A stretch of 48,462 bases of DNA from Nitrospirota bacterium (GCA_016212105.1 JACRHJ010000001.1:1-48462), one strand, 5' to 3'. Positions 16,573-26,547 are shown, numbered from the stretch's first letter. Numbers and translations: made by a program. The notes: a model not told the origin generated them from the letters alone.

Positions 16573-16938
16573 ATGGAAACACAAGGTATCATAAACGTCC
16601 CGGAGGCCCGCAGGGAGGAGTTCGAGGACCTGCGCGGCCTCCTTATGGACAACCTGAGCGTCCCGCCGGGCGAGGGGGAGGCGGTCGCCGAACTGGTGGC
16701 CGCCTCCTGCCTCGGCGGGAACCACCTCTGGCAGGACCTGAAGCTGCCGGACAGGGCGGCGCTGTCAGCGCTGATGAAGGCGTACTTCAGGCCTCTGTCC
16801 GACGCGAACGTGCACGACATGAAGTGGAAGAAGTTCTTCTACAAGAAGATATGCGAGCGCGAGGGGTTTATGCTCTGCAAGTCGCCGTCATGCGGGGACT
16901 GCGTGGACTATCACAAATGTTTCGGCCCTGAGGTGTAA
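16573..16938 (+). CDS. nifQ: NifQ, molybdenum donor for FeMo-cofactor
   Basis: This 121-residue protein has the NifQ signature [12 protein letters not shown] (46-56), [13 protein letters not shown] (82-94) and the C-terminal iron-sulfur motif C-x4-C-x2-C-x5-C (Cys102, 107, 110, 116). NifQ binds a Mo-Fe-S cluster and supplies Mo to NifEN/NifH. It is shorter than most proteobacterial NifQ (about 160-200 residues) by loss of N-terminal sequence. A GTG three codons upstream is an alternative start. The stop lies 2 bases before the nifV start. Confidence 0.88.
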   Translation: METQGIINVPEARREEFEDLRGLLMDNLSVPPGEGEAVAELVAASCLGGNHLWQDLKLPDRAALSALMKAYFRPLSDANVHDMKWKKFFYKKICEREGFMLCKSPSCGDCVDYHKCFGPEV

Positions 16939-16940
16939 CT

Positions 16941-18056
16941 GTGGTCAGGATATGCGACACAACTCTAAGGGACGGCGAGCAGGCGGCCGGCGTGGCGTTC
17001 TCGGTGGACGAGAAGCTGGCCATTGCGAGGCTTCTCGACGAGGCCGGCGTGCACGAGATAGAGGCGGGCACGCCCGCGATGGGCGGGAGCGAGGCGGAAG
17101 CCGTCGCTGCCGTCGCTGCGCTGGGCCTCGGGGCCCGCGTCCTGGCATGGAACCGCGCGGTCATATCCGACATCGACGCCTCCATCGAGACAGGCGTATC
17201 GGCCGTGAGCATCTCGCTCCCGGTATCCGACATCATGATTAAGCTGAAGATTGGCCGTGACCGCGGCTGGGTGCTCGACCGGATTCGTGAGTCGGTTACA
17301 TATGCGAAGTCACACGGACTGTACGTCTGCGTCGGCGCGGAGGACGCCTCACGCGCCGACGAGGGGTTCCTCGCGGCGTTCGCGCGGCACGCGGAACGCT
17401 CCGGCGCGGACCGTATCCGGTTCTCGGACACGGTGGGCGTCCTCGACCCGTTCACGATGCACGACAGGGTGTCACGGTTTGCGCGCGAGGTCTCGATCCC
17501 GGTCGAGGTGCATACGCACGACGACTTCGGCCTTGCGACCGCGAACACCCTCGCGGGCATCAGGGCGGGCGCGTCGTACGCAAGCACTACCGTCCTCGGT
17601 ATCGGCGAGCGGGCGGGCAACGCCGCGCTGGAAGAGGTTGTGATGGCCGCGGCGCACCTCCTCGGAATGGATACGGGGGTAGACCGCTCGCACCTTGCCG
17701 GGCTCTGCGGGTATGTGTCTAAGGCGTCCGGCAGGCGGATACCGCCGGGCAAGGCGGTCGCGGGCGGCCTGATATTCCACCACGAGTCGGGCATACACGC
17801 GGACGGCGTGCTCAAATGCCCCGCCATGTACGAGGCCTACCCGCCGGATGAGGTCGGGCTCGCCAGGGAACTGCCGATAGGCAAGCATTCCGGACGCGCG
17901 TCCCTCGTACACAGGCTGAAGTCGCTCGGCGTGGAGCTGGACGGAAGCAAGGCAGCATCGCTTCTGTCCGAGGCCCGGCGCGCGAGCATGTCGCTAAAGC
18001 GTGCGCTCTCGGACAACGAGCTGCTCGGCCTCGCGGACGGCAGGCCGGCTGCCTGA
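16941..18056 (+). CDS. nifV: NifV, homocitrate synthase
   Basis: The 371-residue enzyme condenses acetyl-CoA with 2-oxoglutarate to homocitrate, the organic ligand of FeMo-cofactor. The DRE-TIM signature is [16 protein letters not shown] (residues 5-20), with the metal-binding HTHDDFG and [13 protein letters not shown], and [13 protein letters not shown] typical of homocitrate/isopropylmalate synthases; the short C-terminus without the LeuA regulatory domain supports NifV. GTG start at 16941, two bases after nifQ. It is the last gene of the nifH transcript before the nifB promoter. Confidence 0.93.
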   Translation: MVRICDTTLRDGEQAAGVAFSVDEKLAIARLLDEAGVHEIEAGTPAMGGSEAEAVAAVAALGLGARVLAWNRAVISDIDASIETGVSAVSISLPVSDIMIKLKIGRDRGWVLDRIRESVTYAKSHGLYVCVGAEDASRADEGFLAAFARHAERSGADRIRFSDTVGVLDPFTMHDRVSRFAREVSIPVEVHTHDDFGLATANTLAGIRAGASYASTTVLGIGERAGNAALEEVVMAAAHLLGMDTGVDRSHLAGLCGYVSKASGRRIPPGKAVAGGLIFHHESGIHADGVLKCPAMYEAYPPDEVGLARELPIGKHSGRASLVHRLKSLGVELDGSKAASLLSEARRASMSLKRALSDNELLGLADGRPAA

Positions 18057-18077
18057 CAACGCCAGACGCTACAAGTT

Positions 18078-18093
18078 TGTAGCGGCCGCTACA
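18078..18093 (+). promoter_or_regulatory. NifA upstream activator site for nifB
   Basis: TGT-AGCGGCCGCT-ACA is a fully palindromic TGT-N10-ACA site, 75 bases upstream of the -24 element of the nifB promoter. Confidence 0.8.
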
Positions 18094-18168
18094 TTCACGT
18101 AACCCTTCCGTGGCATTCCTGCCAGCCTCTCCATGGCCAACCCCTTGTAAACCAACGCATCCCGTTTC

Positions 18169-18183
18169 TGGCACGGGAATTGT
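18169..18183 (+). promoter_or_regulatory. Sigma-54 promoter of nifB
   Basis: TGGCAC-GGGAA-TTGT. The predicted start is near 18195, followed by AGGAGG and the nifB ATG at 18213. The sequence following TTGT (AATACA) is the same as at the nifA promoter. Confidence 0.88.
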
Positions 18184-18212
18184 AATACAAATGGGTAACC
18201 AGGAGGTAACAC

Positions 18213-19088
18213 ATGGAACACGAGATATTACAGAGACACCCGTGCTTCTCGCGGGCGGCCCACCATAAGTTTGGCAGGCTGCACATGCCAATAGCGCCTG
18301 CCTGCAACATCCAGTGCAAATACTGCATCAGGAAGTTCGACTGCGCGAACGAGTCCAGGCCGGGGGTGTCGAGCAGGGTGCTGTCCCCGTACGAAGCGCT
18401 GGACAGGGTCGGGGCGCTGACAGGCCGCGACCAGCGGATTTCGGTCATCGGCATAGCCGGGCCGGGCGACCCGCTCGCAAACCGGGCCACGTTCGATTTC
18501 CTCCGCATGGCGAACAGGGAGTTCCCCGAGCTTATCCTGTGCCTCTCGACGAATGGACTCATGCTGCCGGAGAGCATCGACAGGCTGGTGGAGTCCGGCG
18601 TGAAGACGCTTACCGTCACCATCAACGCGGTAGACCCGGTGACCGCCGAGGGGATATACTCCTGGGTGCGGTACGGCGGAGAGACGCTGTCCGGGGCGGA
18701 GGCGGCGGAGCTGCTCGTCGGTAACCAGTGGAAGGGGCTCGCGATGGCGGTCGCCGCAGGGATGCACGTCAAGGTGAACACGATATTAATACCCGGCGTG
18801 AACGAGGCGGAGATACCCCTGATAGCGGAGCGGGCAGGGGTGCTCGGCGCGACGACCATGAACGTCATGTCGCTCATCCCGCAGGCGGAGTTCGCGGACG
18901 TCAGGAAACCTTCAACGCAGGAGATAGCCGCGATGCGCGCGGACTGCTCGCCTTACCTCGACATGATGAGCCATTGCCGCCAGTGCAGGGCGGACGCGGC
19001 GGGGCTCCTGGGCGAGGACAAGGACATGGAGATGGAGGCGCTCCTTGCGAAGATAGGCGAGGAGTACGAAGAGTCCGTGGTATGCTAA
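18213..19088 (+). CDS. nifB: NifB, radical-SAM FeMo-cofactor precursor synthase
   Basis: This 291-residue radical SAM enzyme fuses two 4Fe-4S clusters and inserts the interstitial carbide to make NifB-co, the 8Fe-9S-C precursor. The radical-SAM motif CNIQCKYC (Cys31, 35, 38) is preceded by HPCFSRAAHH and followed by RKFDCANESRPGVSS; the C-terminal HCRQCRADAAGLLGED carries further cluster ligands. It lacks the C-terminal NifX-like domain of many proteobacterial NifB proteins, so it is the compact type. It has its own sigma-54 promoter and NifA site. It is the last gene of the cluster and is followed by the convergent kup gene after 22 bases holding a small CCCGC/GCGGG hairpin. Confidence 0.95.
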   Translation: MEHEILQRHPCFSRAAHHKFGRLHMPIAPACNIQCKYCIRKFDCANESRPGVSSRVLSPYEALDRVGALTGRDQRISVIGIAGPGDPLANRATFDFLRMANREFPELILCLSTNGLMLPESIDRLVESGVKTLTVTINAVDPVTAEGIYSWVRYGGETLSGAEAAELLVGNQWKGLAMAVAAGMHVKVNTILIPGVNEAEIPLIAERAGVLGATTMNVMSLIPQAEFADVRKPSTQEIAAMRADCSPYLDMMSHCRQCRADAAGLLGEDKDMEMEALLAKIGEEYEESVVC

Positions 19089-19110
19089 ACCCCCGCCCGT
19101 GCGGGCCGTC

Positions 19111-20931
19111 CTACATCGCCACCCTCGTCACGACGCCGTGCAGCTTGTTGTATGGCAATTTGTAGAACTGGACGATGTTCGGCGTGAGCCGCTTGATGAT
19201 GGAGAACACCTTCCAGGCGAGGTGCGAGGTATCGATGTCCTCGACCCCGTAGAATATCGTCTTCTCGTTGACGCCCGCCTCCCGGAGTATCTCCTCGACG
19301 TCCGGCACCTCCATGTACCCGAGCTGTATCTCGAAGACGCGGAGCCCCGGGGCGATGTCCGGCTTGAAGTAGCCGGTGGTGCCGAACGGGTCCCAGCGCT
19401 TGACTATGGACACGATGATATTGTCCTCGTAGACGATGTTGTTCATGAACATCGTATGCACAATGTACGGAGGTATCTCTTTTTCATCGCGTGCGAAGAA
19501 CAGGGCGGTACCCTTTATCTTGTTCACGTTCTGGTATACCTCGTTGTAGCTCGGCAGGAAGGTCGCCAGGGGCAAAGGCCGCAGGGCATGGTAGAGCCTC
19601 CTCTGGCCGGCGCGGTAAAGCAGGATGGTAAAGAACGGGAGCGACGCTATGATGATGGACCAGTAGCCCCCGTGCGGTATCTTGTACATGTTCGAGACGA
19701 GGAACGAGCTGGACACGAACGTGACGAGCACGGACGCCGCCGCCCGTCCGTACTTCCCCCTGAGGTAGAATATCCAGGTCATCATGATGCCGGTCAGGGA
19801 CATCGCCCCGGTGACGGCGAGTCCGTATGCGGCGGCCAGGTTGCTGGACTTCTTGAACTCGAAGATGACGAAGAGCACGGCAGCGAGGAGCGCCCAGTTG
19901 ACGAAGCTCAGGTAAATCTGGGACTGGCGCTCCGCCGAGGTGTAGTCTATCTTGAACATCGGCATGATGCGCGTGGCTATGCCCTGGTACACGATGGAGA
20001 ACATGCCGCTTATCATGGCCTGGGAGGCGATTATTGTCGCGGATATGCTGAGGACAAGGAACGGTATGTAGAGGAAGCTCGCCTGGTGGAACAGCATCTC
20101 GAACAGGATGTTCTTGGCGTCCGGATGGCCGAGGAGGAACGCGCCCTGCCCGAGGTAGTTTATGACAAGCGCGAAGAAGACGAAGTACCACGCGTGGACG
20201 ATGGGCTCCCGGCCCAAGTGTCCCATGTCGGCGTAGAGTGCCTCGCCGCCGGTGGCGCAGAGTATTACCTCTGAGAGTACGAAGAAGCCCGCGATGCCGT
20301 TATGGTGGAGAAACACGGCGGCATGGTACGGGTTGACGGCCTTGACGACCTCCGGGACGTCCATGATTGCGCGGACCCCCGCGACCGTGAGCGCTGTGAA
20401 CCAGAGGACCATCAACGGGCCGAAGGCCACCGATATCTTGTCGGTCCCGTGCCTCTGGACGGAGAACAGGATTATCGCTATCGAGCATGCGATGACGATG
20501 AGCGACATCTCGGTCATGCCCTCGGCGCCCGGGATGAGGAGTATGCCCTCGACGGCGGAGAGGATACTGATCGCGGGCGTGATGACGCCGTCGCCTATGA
20601 TGAGCGATATGCCTATGTACGACAGTATCGTGACGAACGCGGCCGTCTTGCCGGACTTGAGGAGCGGGAGGAGTATCTCCCTGAGCACGATGGTCCCGCC
20701 CTCGCCGCGCTTTCCGAGGCTCATGGCGAGCCAGGCGTACTGCACCGTGACGAGGAGGATGAGCGTCCAGACGATGAGCGACAGGACGCCGATGACGTTG
20801 TCCTGCGTCGGTTCCAGCAGCAGGAAGATAACGGTGAGCGTGTATATCGGGCTGGTCCCGATGTCGCCGAACACGAGGCCGAGCGATTTTATTATACCCT
20901 TGAAGAAGCTGTCGTGCTTGTGCATTGTCAT
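19111..20931 (-). CDS. kup: Kup-type potassium uptake permease
   Basis: The 606-residue protein belongs to the Kup/HAK/KT family: LGLVFGDIGTSPIYTL at residues 16-32, GEGGTIVL, IGDGVITPAISILSAVEG and GGEALYADMGHLG, with about 12 membrane segments and a cytoplasmic tail (from about 460). It imports K+ with protons. AAGG five bases upstream supports the ATG at 20931 over the one two codons later. No functional tie to nif is evident; it simply bounds the cluster on the right. Confidence 0.93.
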   Translation of the reverse strand: MTMHKHDSFFKGIIKSLGLVFGDIGTSPIYTLTVIFLLLEPTQDNVIGVLSLIVWTLILLVTVQYAWLAMSLGKRGEGGTIVLREILLPLLKSGKTAAFVTILSYIGISLIIGDGVITPAISILSAVEGILLIPGAEGMTEMSLIVIACSIAIILFSVQRHGTDKISVAFGPLMVLWFTALTVAGVRAIMDVPEVVKAVNPYHAAVFLHHNGIAGFFVLSEVILCATGGEALYADMGHLGREPIVHAWYFVFFALVINYLGQGAFLLGHPDAKNILFEMLFHQASFLYIPFLVLSISATIIASQAMISGMFSIVYQGIATRIMPMFKIDYTSAERQSQIYLSFVNWALLAAVLFVIFEFKKSSNLAAAYGLAVTGAMSLTGIMMTWIFYLRGKYGRAAASVLVTFVSSSFLVSNMYKIPHGGYWSIIIASLPFFTILLYRAGQRRLYHALRPLPLATFLPSYNEVYQNVNKIKGTALFFARDEKEIPPYIVHTMFMNNIVYEDNIIVSIVKRWDPFGTTGYFKPDIAPGLRVFEIQLGYMEVPDVEEILREAGVNEKTIFYGVEDIDTSHLAWKVFSIIKRLTPNIVQFYKLPYNKLHGVVTRVAM

Positions 20932-21347
20932 ATCAGCCTTGTCTCCCTGACTCCGTCCCGCCTCGCATTCACCGGCGACGGCTGCGTAACCCGGCGCATT
21001 CCGACGGTGGCTCGTGCCTTCCGAATATTCCCGAAGTTATGCATTTTACTACCAATGGCGTTGTAGTCAACCCATTTCTTCATTTCCCCGGTTTTTCGCG
21101 CTGGATGCCGGACCTGGCCGGTTAGGCCATACTTATGCGAAGTCAACAACCAGGACGCGCATGGCGGCGACGCACACACCGCGTCCCGAGGTCCGTCCCG
21201 CGCCCTGAGCTACTCTCATCCCGCTTGATTATTAAGCGATTATAGTATAAGCTTTTCAGGAACAATACTGGGCCGGCGCCCTGCCGCTGGCTCCTGAGCC
21301 GTCTATTCCAGTATACAGCATCAAACCACAAGCCGGAGGGGATCCCA
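20932..21347. other. Intergenic region between divergent kup and the secreted-protein gene
   Basis: No gene is supported. Both adjacent genes must be transcribed outward from here. An AT-rich patch at 21220-21260 is the likeliest promoter zone for the rightward gene, though no well-spaced hexamer pair stands out. The kup leader (20932-21070 on the minus strand) holds GC-rich complementary blocks. I looked for c-di-AMP and c-di-GMP riboswitch cores and did not find a full one. Confidence 0.4.
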
Positions 21348-22763
21348 ATGAGGACCAGGTCTTTAACTTCTGTCCTGCTGCTTTCGCTCGTCGTCCTGTA
21401 CGCCGCTACGGCGGACGCCAAGTGGTGGATATTCGGCAAGTCGGACGAGGAGGTCTCGTTCGCCTACCTGTTCCTCAACAAGGTCTCCTACGAGGAGAGC
21501 GGCGACAAGGTCACATTGTACAGGGACCTGCTCCCGGACGGGCAGGTGCTGGTGAACGGCCGTGTGCGCGCGGGCTCCGGCAAGGTCGGGTCGGTGAAGG
21601 TCAGCACGGACGGCAAGGCGACCTGGGATAAGGCGAAGTTCACGCCGGACGGCGTGTTCGAGTACAGGTTCACGCCCGAGCCCGGCAAGACGTACACGCT
21701 GTACGTCGAGGCGATGGACACCACCGGCAGGAAGAACGACGTGGACGGGACGAAGAAGGAGGTCACGGTGCTCGGGGGCTTCAGCGCGGACGCGATAAAC
21801 GATGCGCTGAGGGCCATGATGGCCGCATACATGGCCGAGGACCCGGCCGCGTTCATGGCCTTCGTCGGGGCGGACTTCGCCGGCGACGCGACGAACCTCG
21901 ACCGGGCCGTAAGGCGCGACTTCTCCGCCTTCGACAACATATCCATCGGTTTCACGGTTAACAACATAGCCTCCGGGCCCGGCGGCAGGTCCTTCGTGTC
22001 CATCAGCTACAACAGGCAGGTCACGTCGTCCAGGAGCGGCAGGACGCTTACCGACCGGGGCGACACCGAGTTCGTGTTCAACGCCGGCGACGGCGGGCCG
22101 AGGCTTTACAGCATGAAGAACCCGCTCATCTTCGGGCTGTCCGACGCGTCCAATGTCGCCACCGGCGGCTCCAACACCGCCCAGCCCGGCCCGGTCATCA
22201 TCGTGGACAACTCAGGCAATACGGCGGTGGTGCCCGCGGAACTGCAGTCCCAGCTCACCGAAGACGGGGACTTCACGATAACCGGCAACGACGACGGCAC
22301 ATCGACAATAACCACGACGGACGGGACGACTGTCGTCTCCCAGGACGGCACGGTCATAGCGACGGGCGCCGGCGTCGAGTCCGGTAACAATATCATACTC
22401 ACCACGCCCGGCCATCCCCCGGCCGGCTTCAACTTCGTGGACGGCTCCGTGGTCGCGGGCTTCGGGGATATATCCATAACCGGCCACACCGACCCGCAGA
22501 CCGCATACGGCTGGCTCGACCCGGCCGCGTGCATGCTCGACCTCGGCATAAACACCATAGGCGGCGTGACGTCGGTCCCGTCGGCGGGCTACACCTGCGC
22601 CGGGCCGATGGGATTTGACTTCGCCGAAGGCCACTGCTACGCGGTTAGGCTGGGGGACGGCACCTACGGCGTCGTCGAGATAGTCTCGGTGAGCGTCGTG
22701 CTTCCGGACATCACCGTCAGGATAAACTACAAGTACCAGCCGGACGGCACGACCAACTTCTGA
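21348..22763 (+). CDS. Secreted protein with Ig-like, NTF2-like and Gly/Thr-rich regions
   Basis: The 471-residue protein has a Sec signal peptide (cleavage near ATADA-KWW, residue 24). Residues 25-140 look like a bacterial Ig-like beta domain (DLLPDGQVLVNGRVRAGSGKV..YTLYVEAMDTTG). Residues about 148-262 form an NTF2-like domain (AYMAEDPAAFMAFVGADFAGD...VRRDFSAF). Residues 270-400 are rich in G, T, D and V, and a C-terminal beta-rich part ends VRINYKYQPDG. The NTF2-like block recurs in the lipoprotein at 28131 and at the end of the 1206-residue protein next door. GGAGGGG precedes the ATG. The gene leads a group of four exported proteins. I do not recognise the architecture, and its function is unknown. 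Confidence 0.8.
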   Translation: MRTRSLTSVLLLSLVVLYAATADAKWWIFGKSDEEVSFAYLFLNKVSYEESGDKVTLYRDLLPDGQVLVNGRVRAGSGKVGSVKVSTDGKATWDKAKFTPDGVFEYRFTPEPGKTYTLYVEAMDTTGRKNDVDGTKKEVTVLGGFSADAINDALRAMMAAYMAEDPAAFMAFVGADFAGDATNLDRAVRRDFSAFDNISIGFTVNNIASGPGGRSFVSISYNRQVTSSRSGRTLTDRGDTEFVFNAGDGGPRLYSMKNPLIFGLSDASNVATGGSNTAQPGPVIIVDNSGNTAVVPAELQSQLTEDGDFTITGNDDGTSTITTTDGTTVVSQDGTVIATGAGVESGNNIILTTPGHPPAGFNFVDGSVVAGFGDISITGHTDPQTAYGWLDPAACMLDLGINTIGGVTSVPSAGYTCAGPMGFDFAEGHCYAVRLGDGTYGVVEIVSVSVVLPDITVRINYKYQPDGTTNF

Positions 22764-22784
22764 AAAAGGCAGTAAGGTGAAACC

Positions 22785-25700
22785 ATGCGCCCAGCCACGA
22801 TAAAACTCGTATCGCTGTTCCTCGCCGCCGCGCTGACGGCGCAGGCGGCCGTCCCCGCGTCCGCGGGTCTCAGCGACCCGAACAACATGGGTAACACCGT
22901 AAAGCTCGGCCTCGGCCTGTCCACCGCCATGATGGATGAGAAGGACACGGTGAAAGGCGCCCAGAAGTTCGCCAAAGAGCAGTTCGACGACTGGATGTGG
23001 GAGTCGATAGGCGGTTACGAGAACCTCTGGAACGGCGTCCTCGAAGGTGAGGCGACGAGCGTCCAGGTGCGCAAGAAGTACAAAGAGTCGATAGAGATAA
23101 TGGACAACATCGGCAAGTTCGCCGAGGCTGTCGGGGCCGGCAACTACGATGACGCGACCTTCGTCGCCATAGACCAAGCCGTCAGCAAGATAGGCCACCC
23201 GGTCGTATCGCTGCTGTGGTCATCCGTCAAGTTCACGTACGAGTCGCACAAGCAGGTACAGGCCACGGGCGCGGAACTTCAGATCGAGGCGCTTTACGGC
23301 GCGGTCGACTCCGACAGGAGGCTCCGTGGCGAGTCATCCGGCGAAGACGGCCCTAAGCTCATCAAGATAGACAGCGATACGGTGGACTACTTCTACGACA
23401 AGTACATTATAACAGACGCCGGGACGCGCGCGCTTGTCAAGTCTTACGTCACCACGAGGCTCGGCCAGGAATGGCCGGAGGTGTCCTGGAGCACATGGCT
23501 CGCCAACATCGGCTCCGGCACGGACACACAGAGGAGCGCGGAGCTGGAGGCGCTCGGCGGCGAGCTGCGGAACGTCGCGCGCGGCTGGATAAGGAGCCTG
23601 CTGGCCGACGTTAACCTCGAGGCGAAGACGAGGTGGGGACAGACCCGCGTCTGGCAGCAGAAGCAGGAGTTCGAGAAGTTCGTCAAGCGGTACAAGATGT
23701 TCGGCGGGAGCATGGAAGAGATGCTCGCCGACTTCAAGAAGCTCCAGGAGTACAAAAAGGAGTCGCTCAAGTACCCGGAGTTTATCGAGAAGTCGAAGAC
23801 AGACAGGACGAAGGCCGAGTCCGACTTCGCGGCGGTCAAGATGTCCCAGGTCAGGGCAAGGCAGGCGCTCCGCGAGCTTGCCGAGAAGTACACGGACGAC
23901 TGCTACAAATACTCGAGCAGGGCGAGCTACCTCAGGCTGTTTGCGCTGTCAAACGACCTGGACGCGGAATGGAACAAATGGCTGGAACTCAGAAACAAGA
24001 TAACAAAGACCTTCGAGACGGACAGCGCCGCGGTCGCGCAGGAGGCCGCCATGGACATCAAGCCGGATTCCGGCGGCATGTACGGCGACCCGGTCGGGTT
24101 CTACAACTCCAGCTTCCAGCCGCTGATAGTCCCGTTTGCATGGACGGAGGAGCCGGATGCGATAAAGCAGAAGGTGCTGGACGCACTGAACGAAGGCGAC
24201 TTCGAGACCGCCAGGAAAGCACTTGACGTCTGGGCCGAGGAAAACGCCGGAGGCATATCCGGCTGGGACAAGTCTCCGGGCTGGCCCGAAACGCCGAACA
24301 GGTCGTCGGGCCCGAGGCGCGACCACTACGAAAAGATAATCCCGCAGATAATACAGATAGTCAAGGACGACTACGACAGCCCGGAGAACTGGGCGGACAA
24401 CGGGCTCGGCGGGAAGTACTTCAAGAGCTGCTCGGCGAGCCTCTATTTTACCGTACCAGGCTATACTTACGGCAACACGGGTATCCTGTCCACCTGCAAG
24501 GCGATGGAGGCGGCGCAGATGGCGGCCGCGGCCCTGTCGGCCCAGTCCATGCAGCAGGACGCGGTATACGGCGGGACTATCAAGTGGTGCTCGGACGCTA
24601 TTACGGCCTTCGACCAGCTCAGGACGGCGCGCTGGAAACATTACCTGGAGCTTACGGCGGAGATGAACAGGCTCGGCGCCGCCATGGACTTCCCGGCCTC
24701 GCCGAACTACGAGCAGTGGTCGGGCATCAACTTCATCGACAGCTACGAGCCGATGGACGAGGTATTCAGGGAGCTGCCGGGTATGACGATAACGCTCGGA
24801 GGGCTGCCCGACACGCTCCGGTGGCGGAAGAAGTATCATATAGAGAGCACCGCCGATGCGCTTGTCGGCGTGATGGACTCATACGACAGCATGATAAAGG
24901 AGTACACCGGCGGACTGGGCAAGGCGGTCGGCGAGTGGCGGGAGTTCTGGGAAAAGAACAAGCCGCCGCAGGACGATATGGACCAGATATACGTCTTCTG
25001 CAACTCGAACTTCGACCGCGAATACCCGGACAGGCTCAACGAGCTGGCGCCCAGGGCGGAGGCGGAGATGTCGAGGGCAAACACTCAGCGCGCCGAGTAC
25101 CTGAGGCGCGCCAGGACGTATCAGGCCAACCTCGACAACGACTCGGCGTTCCTTGCGGACCGCATAAAGGAACTCGACGGGATCATCAGGGCCGTCAAGG
25201 ACACCGGCCTCGTGACTTTCGACGAAAAGGGCGAGCCGAGCCTGGGCTCCGGCAGAGGACAGGGCGGCATGATGTACCTGAGCAAGCCCTACCCGCATTA
25301 CCTCTCCCGCGAAGAGCTGGACAGGGTCAGGTCTTCGTCCGGGCTGTCCGGCATTACAGGGTCAAATGCGTACAAGTTCCTCGGGACGCACTTCCCGGAT
25401 ATGCAGGAACAGTTGAGGCGGATACTGACCTTCGACGGCATAACCCCGGCCAGGGAGGACAACTTCGTCCAACCCGTTTCTGGCGCGCCGATATGGAAGA
25501 GCTCTCTTGAGAAGGCCCGGACACTGCTCGCAAAGGTAAAGGCCGGCGGCTCGCACAAGGACTACCACGAGCCCATGAAGGAGATAGGCGAGCTCCTGCC
25601 CGGCACGCTCAAGACCTCCGCGAATAACGAGTACCTCTTCGACATGACGGACGTCCGGGACGAGTCGCTCAGCTTCCCGCTCGGCCAGGAGTACGTGGCC

Positions 25701-26405
25701 ATCAGGAAGGACCTGTCGAAGCTGGTCAAGGACCGGTTCGAGTACCTCTACCTGGGCGGCGACGGTTCCGTGGGCCAGCCCTCGGACCCGCGCTACCAGC
25801 GGCTGGCCCTGCTCATGCAGAACGTAAAAACGGATACCGCGAACGTCAGGGCAATGTCGTCGCCCACGCAGGAGGCGCTCGACACCTTCTCCGGCAGGAT
25901 GGAGGGCTACCGGCACGACTACCTGAACAACGTCCGGCTCGAATCGTCTACTTTCGACGACGCCCTGTCCGCGCTCCAGCTTGCCATCGCCGAGGCCCGC
26001 TCACGGGTAGCCCCCGCCATAGACCTGAACATGGAAAAGGTACGGGACCTCTACGACGGCTTCCGCGAGGCCTACGAGTCGCGCGACGGCTCCCGCGTGA
26101 TGTCCTTCATAGGCGACGAATGGGAGGCGGGCGACGGCACGACGCTCTCGGACCTGGAGAGGAACCTCTCCGGCACGTTCGGGATGTTCGACGAGGTGCG
26201 GTTCACCATATCCGGCCTTAACACGCAGACGATGCCGGACGGCGGATACGTCGTGAACTACGACGTCACCATCCGGAGCCGGAGTTACGAAAACGACATC
26301 ACGCGCGAGGAGAAGTCATCGGTCAGCGAGAAGGTCGAGGTCGGCCCGGACGGAAGGGCAAGGATTACAAAGACACTGACCGGGCGGTTCTGGTACGTGG
26401 AGTAA
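22785..26405 (+). CDS. Giant (1206-aa) secreted alpha-helical protein with C-terminal NTF2-like domain
   Basis: The gene starts 21 bases after the preceding one. A signal peptide (residues 1-28, ending ASA-GLS) is followed by about 1,050 residues of mostly helical, charged sequence with several coiled-coil-like stretches (for example 295-345 and 770-830) and scattered Trp. The last ~125 residues (from EKVRDLYDGFREAYESRD) align with the NTF2-like domain of the genes on both sides: AY..xD....M.FIG.. then LERNLSGTF and a beta-rich end. The middle contains no enzyme motif I can name. It is probably periplasmic or exported and may form a large scaffold or binding protein. Start ATG at 22785 with AGTAAGGTG upstream. 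Confidence 0.8.
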   Translation: MRPATIKLVSLFLAAALTAQAAVPASAGLSDPNNMGNTVKLGLGLSTAMMDEKDTVKGAQKFAKEQFDDWMWESIGGYENLWNGVLEGEATSVQVRKKYKESIEIMDNIGKFAEAVGAGNYDDATFVAIDQAVSKIGHPVVSLLWSSVKFTYESHKQVQATGAELQIEALYGAVDSDRRLRGESSGEDGPKLIKIDSDTVDYFYDKYIITDAGTRALVKSYVTTRLGQEWPEVSWSTWLANIGSGTDTQRSAELEALGGELRNVARGWIRSLLADVNLEAKTRWGQTRVWQQKQEFEKFVKRYKMFGGSMEEMLADFKKLQEYKKESLKYPEFIEKSKTDRTKAESDFAAVKMSQVRARQALRELAEKYTDDCYKYSSRASYLRLFALSNDLDAEWNKWLELRNKITKTFETDSAAVAQEAAMDIKPDSGGMYGDPVGFYNSSFQPLIVPFAWTEEPDAIKQKVLDALNEGDFETARKALDVWAEENAGGISGWDKSPGWPETPNRSSGPRRDHYEKIIPQIIQIVKDDYDSPENWADNGLGGKYFKSCSASLYFTVPGYTYGNTGILSTCKAMEAAQMAAAALSAQSMQQDAVYGGTIKWCSDAITAFDQLRTARWKHYLELTAEMNRLGAAMDFPASPNYEQWSGINFIDSYEPMDEVFRELPGMTITLGGLPDTLRWRKKYHIESTADALVGVMDSYDSMIKEYTGGLGKAVGEWREFWEKNKPPQDDMDQIYVFCNSNFDREYPDRLNELAPRAEAEMSRANTQRAEYLRRARTYQANLDNDSAFLADRIKELDGIIRAVKDTGLVTFDEKGEPSLGSGRGQGGMMYLSKPYPHYLSREELDRVRSSSGLSGITGSNAYKFLGTHFPDMQEQLRRILTFDGITPAREDNFVQPVSGAPIWKSSLEKARTLLAKVKAGGSHKDYHEPMKEIGELLPGTLKTSANNEYLFDMTDVRDESLSFPLGQEYVAIRKDLSKLVKDRFEYLYLGGDGSVGQPSDPRYQRLALLMQNVKTDTANVRAMSSPTQEALDTFSGRMEGYRHDYLNNVRLESSTFDDALSALQLAIAEARSRVAPAIDLNMEKVRDLYDGFREAYESRDGSRVMSFIGDEWEAGDGTTLSDLERNLSGTFGMFDEVRFTISGLNTQTMPDGGYVVNYDVTIRSRSYENDITREEKSSVSEKVEVGPDGRARITKTLTGRFWYVE

Positions 26406-26442
26406 AGCACAGGAAAAGGCGGCCCAAAAACTTCTTAACTAT

Positions 26443-26486
26443 CGGCTTTCTTTTGTCTTACTTTTCTTTCACCTGAAAGAAAAGTA
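26443..26486. repeat. Second copy of the nifD-nifK spacer repeat
   Basis: CGGCTTTCTTTTG, then ACTTTTCTTTC-ACCT-GAAAGAAAAGT, repeats the unit at 10777-10819 with only a 1-3 base change in the middle. The 11-bp arms form a perfect hairpin. It lies between the 1206-aa protein gene and the barrel gene. Confidence 0.85.
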
Positions 26487-26547
26487 ACGACTTGACCATT
26501 CCGCTATTTTGTCGTTGACTTTGTCTTGCAATGAAAAGGAGGTCTTA

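Noticed and set aside
18111-18124. TGGCATTCCTGCC as a second sigma-54 promoter before nifB
   Set aside because: GG and the downstream GC are not 10 bases apart, and the promoter at 18169-18183 fits far better.
19099-20274. 391-codon frame antisense to kup
   Set aside because: Shadow of kup; charged low-complexity translation without family features.
20932-21070. c-di-AMP (ydaO) or c-di-GMP riboswitch in the kup leader
   Set aside because: Short pieces such as GGTGAAT and GCCGGGTTACGC are there, but the conserved cores of either class are not present in the right order.
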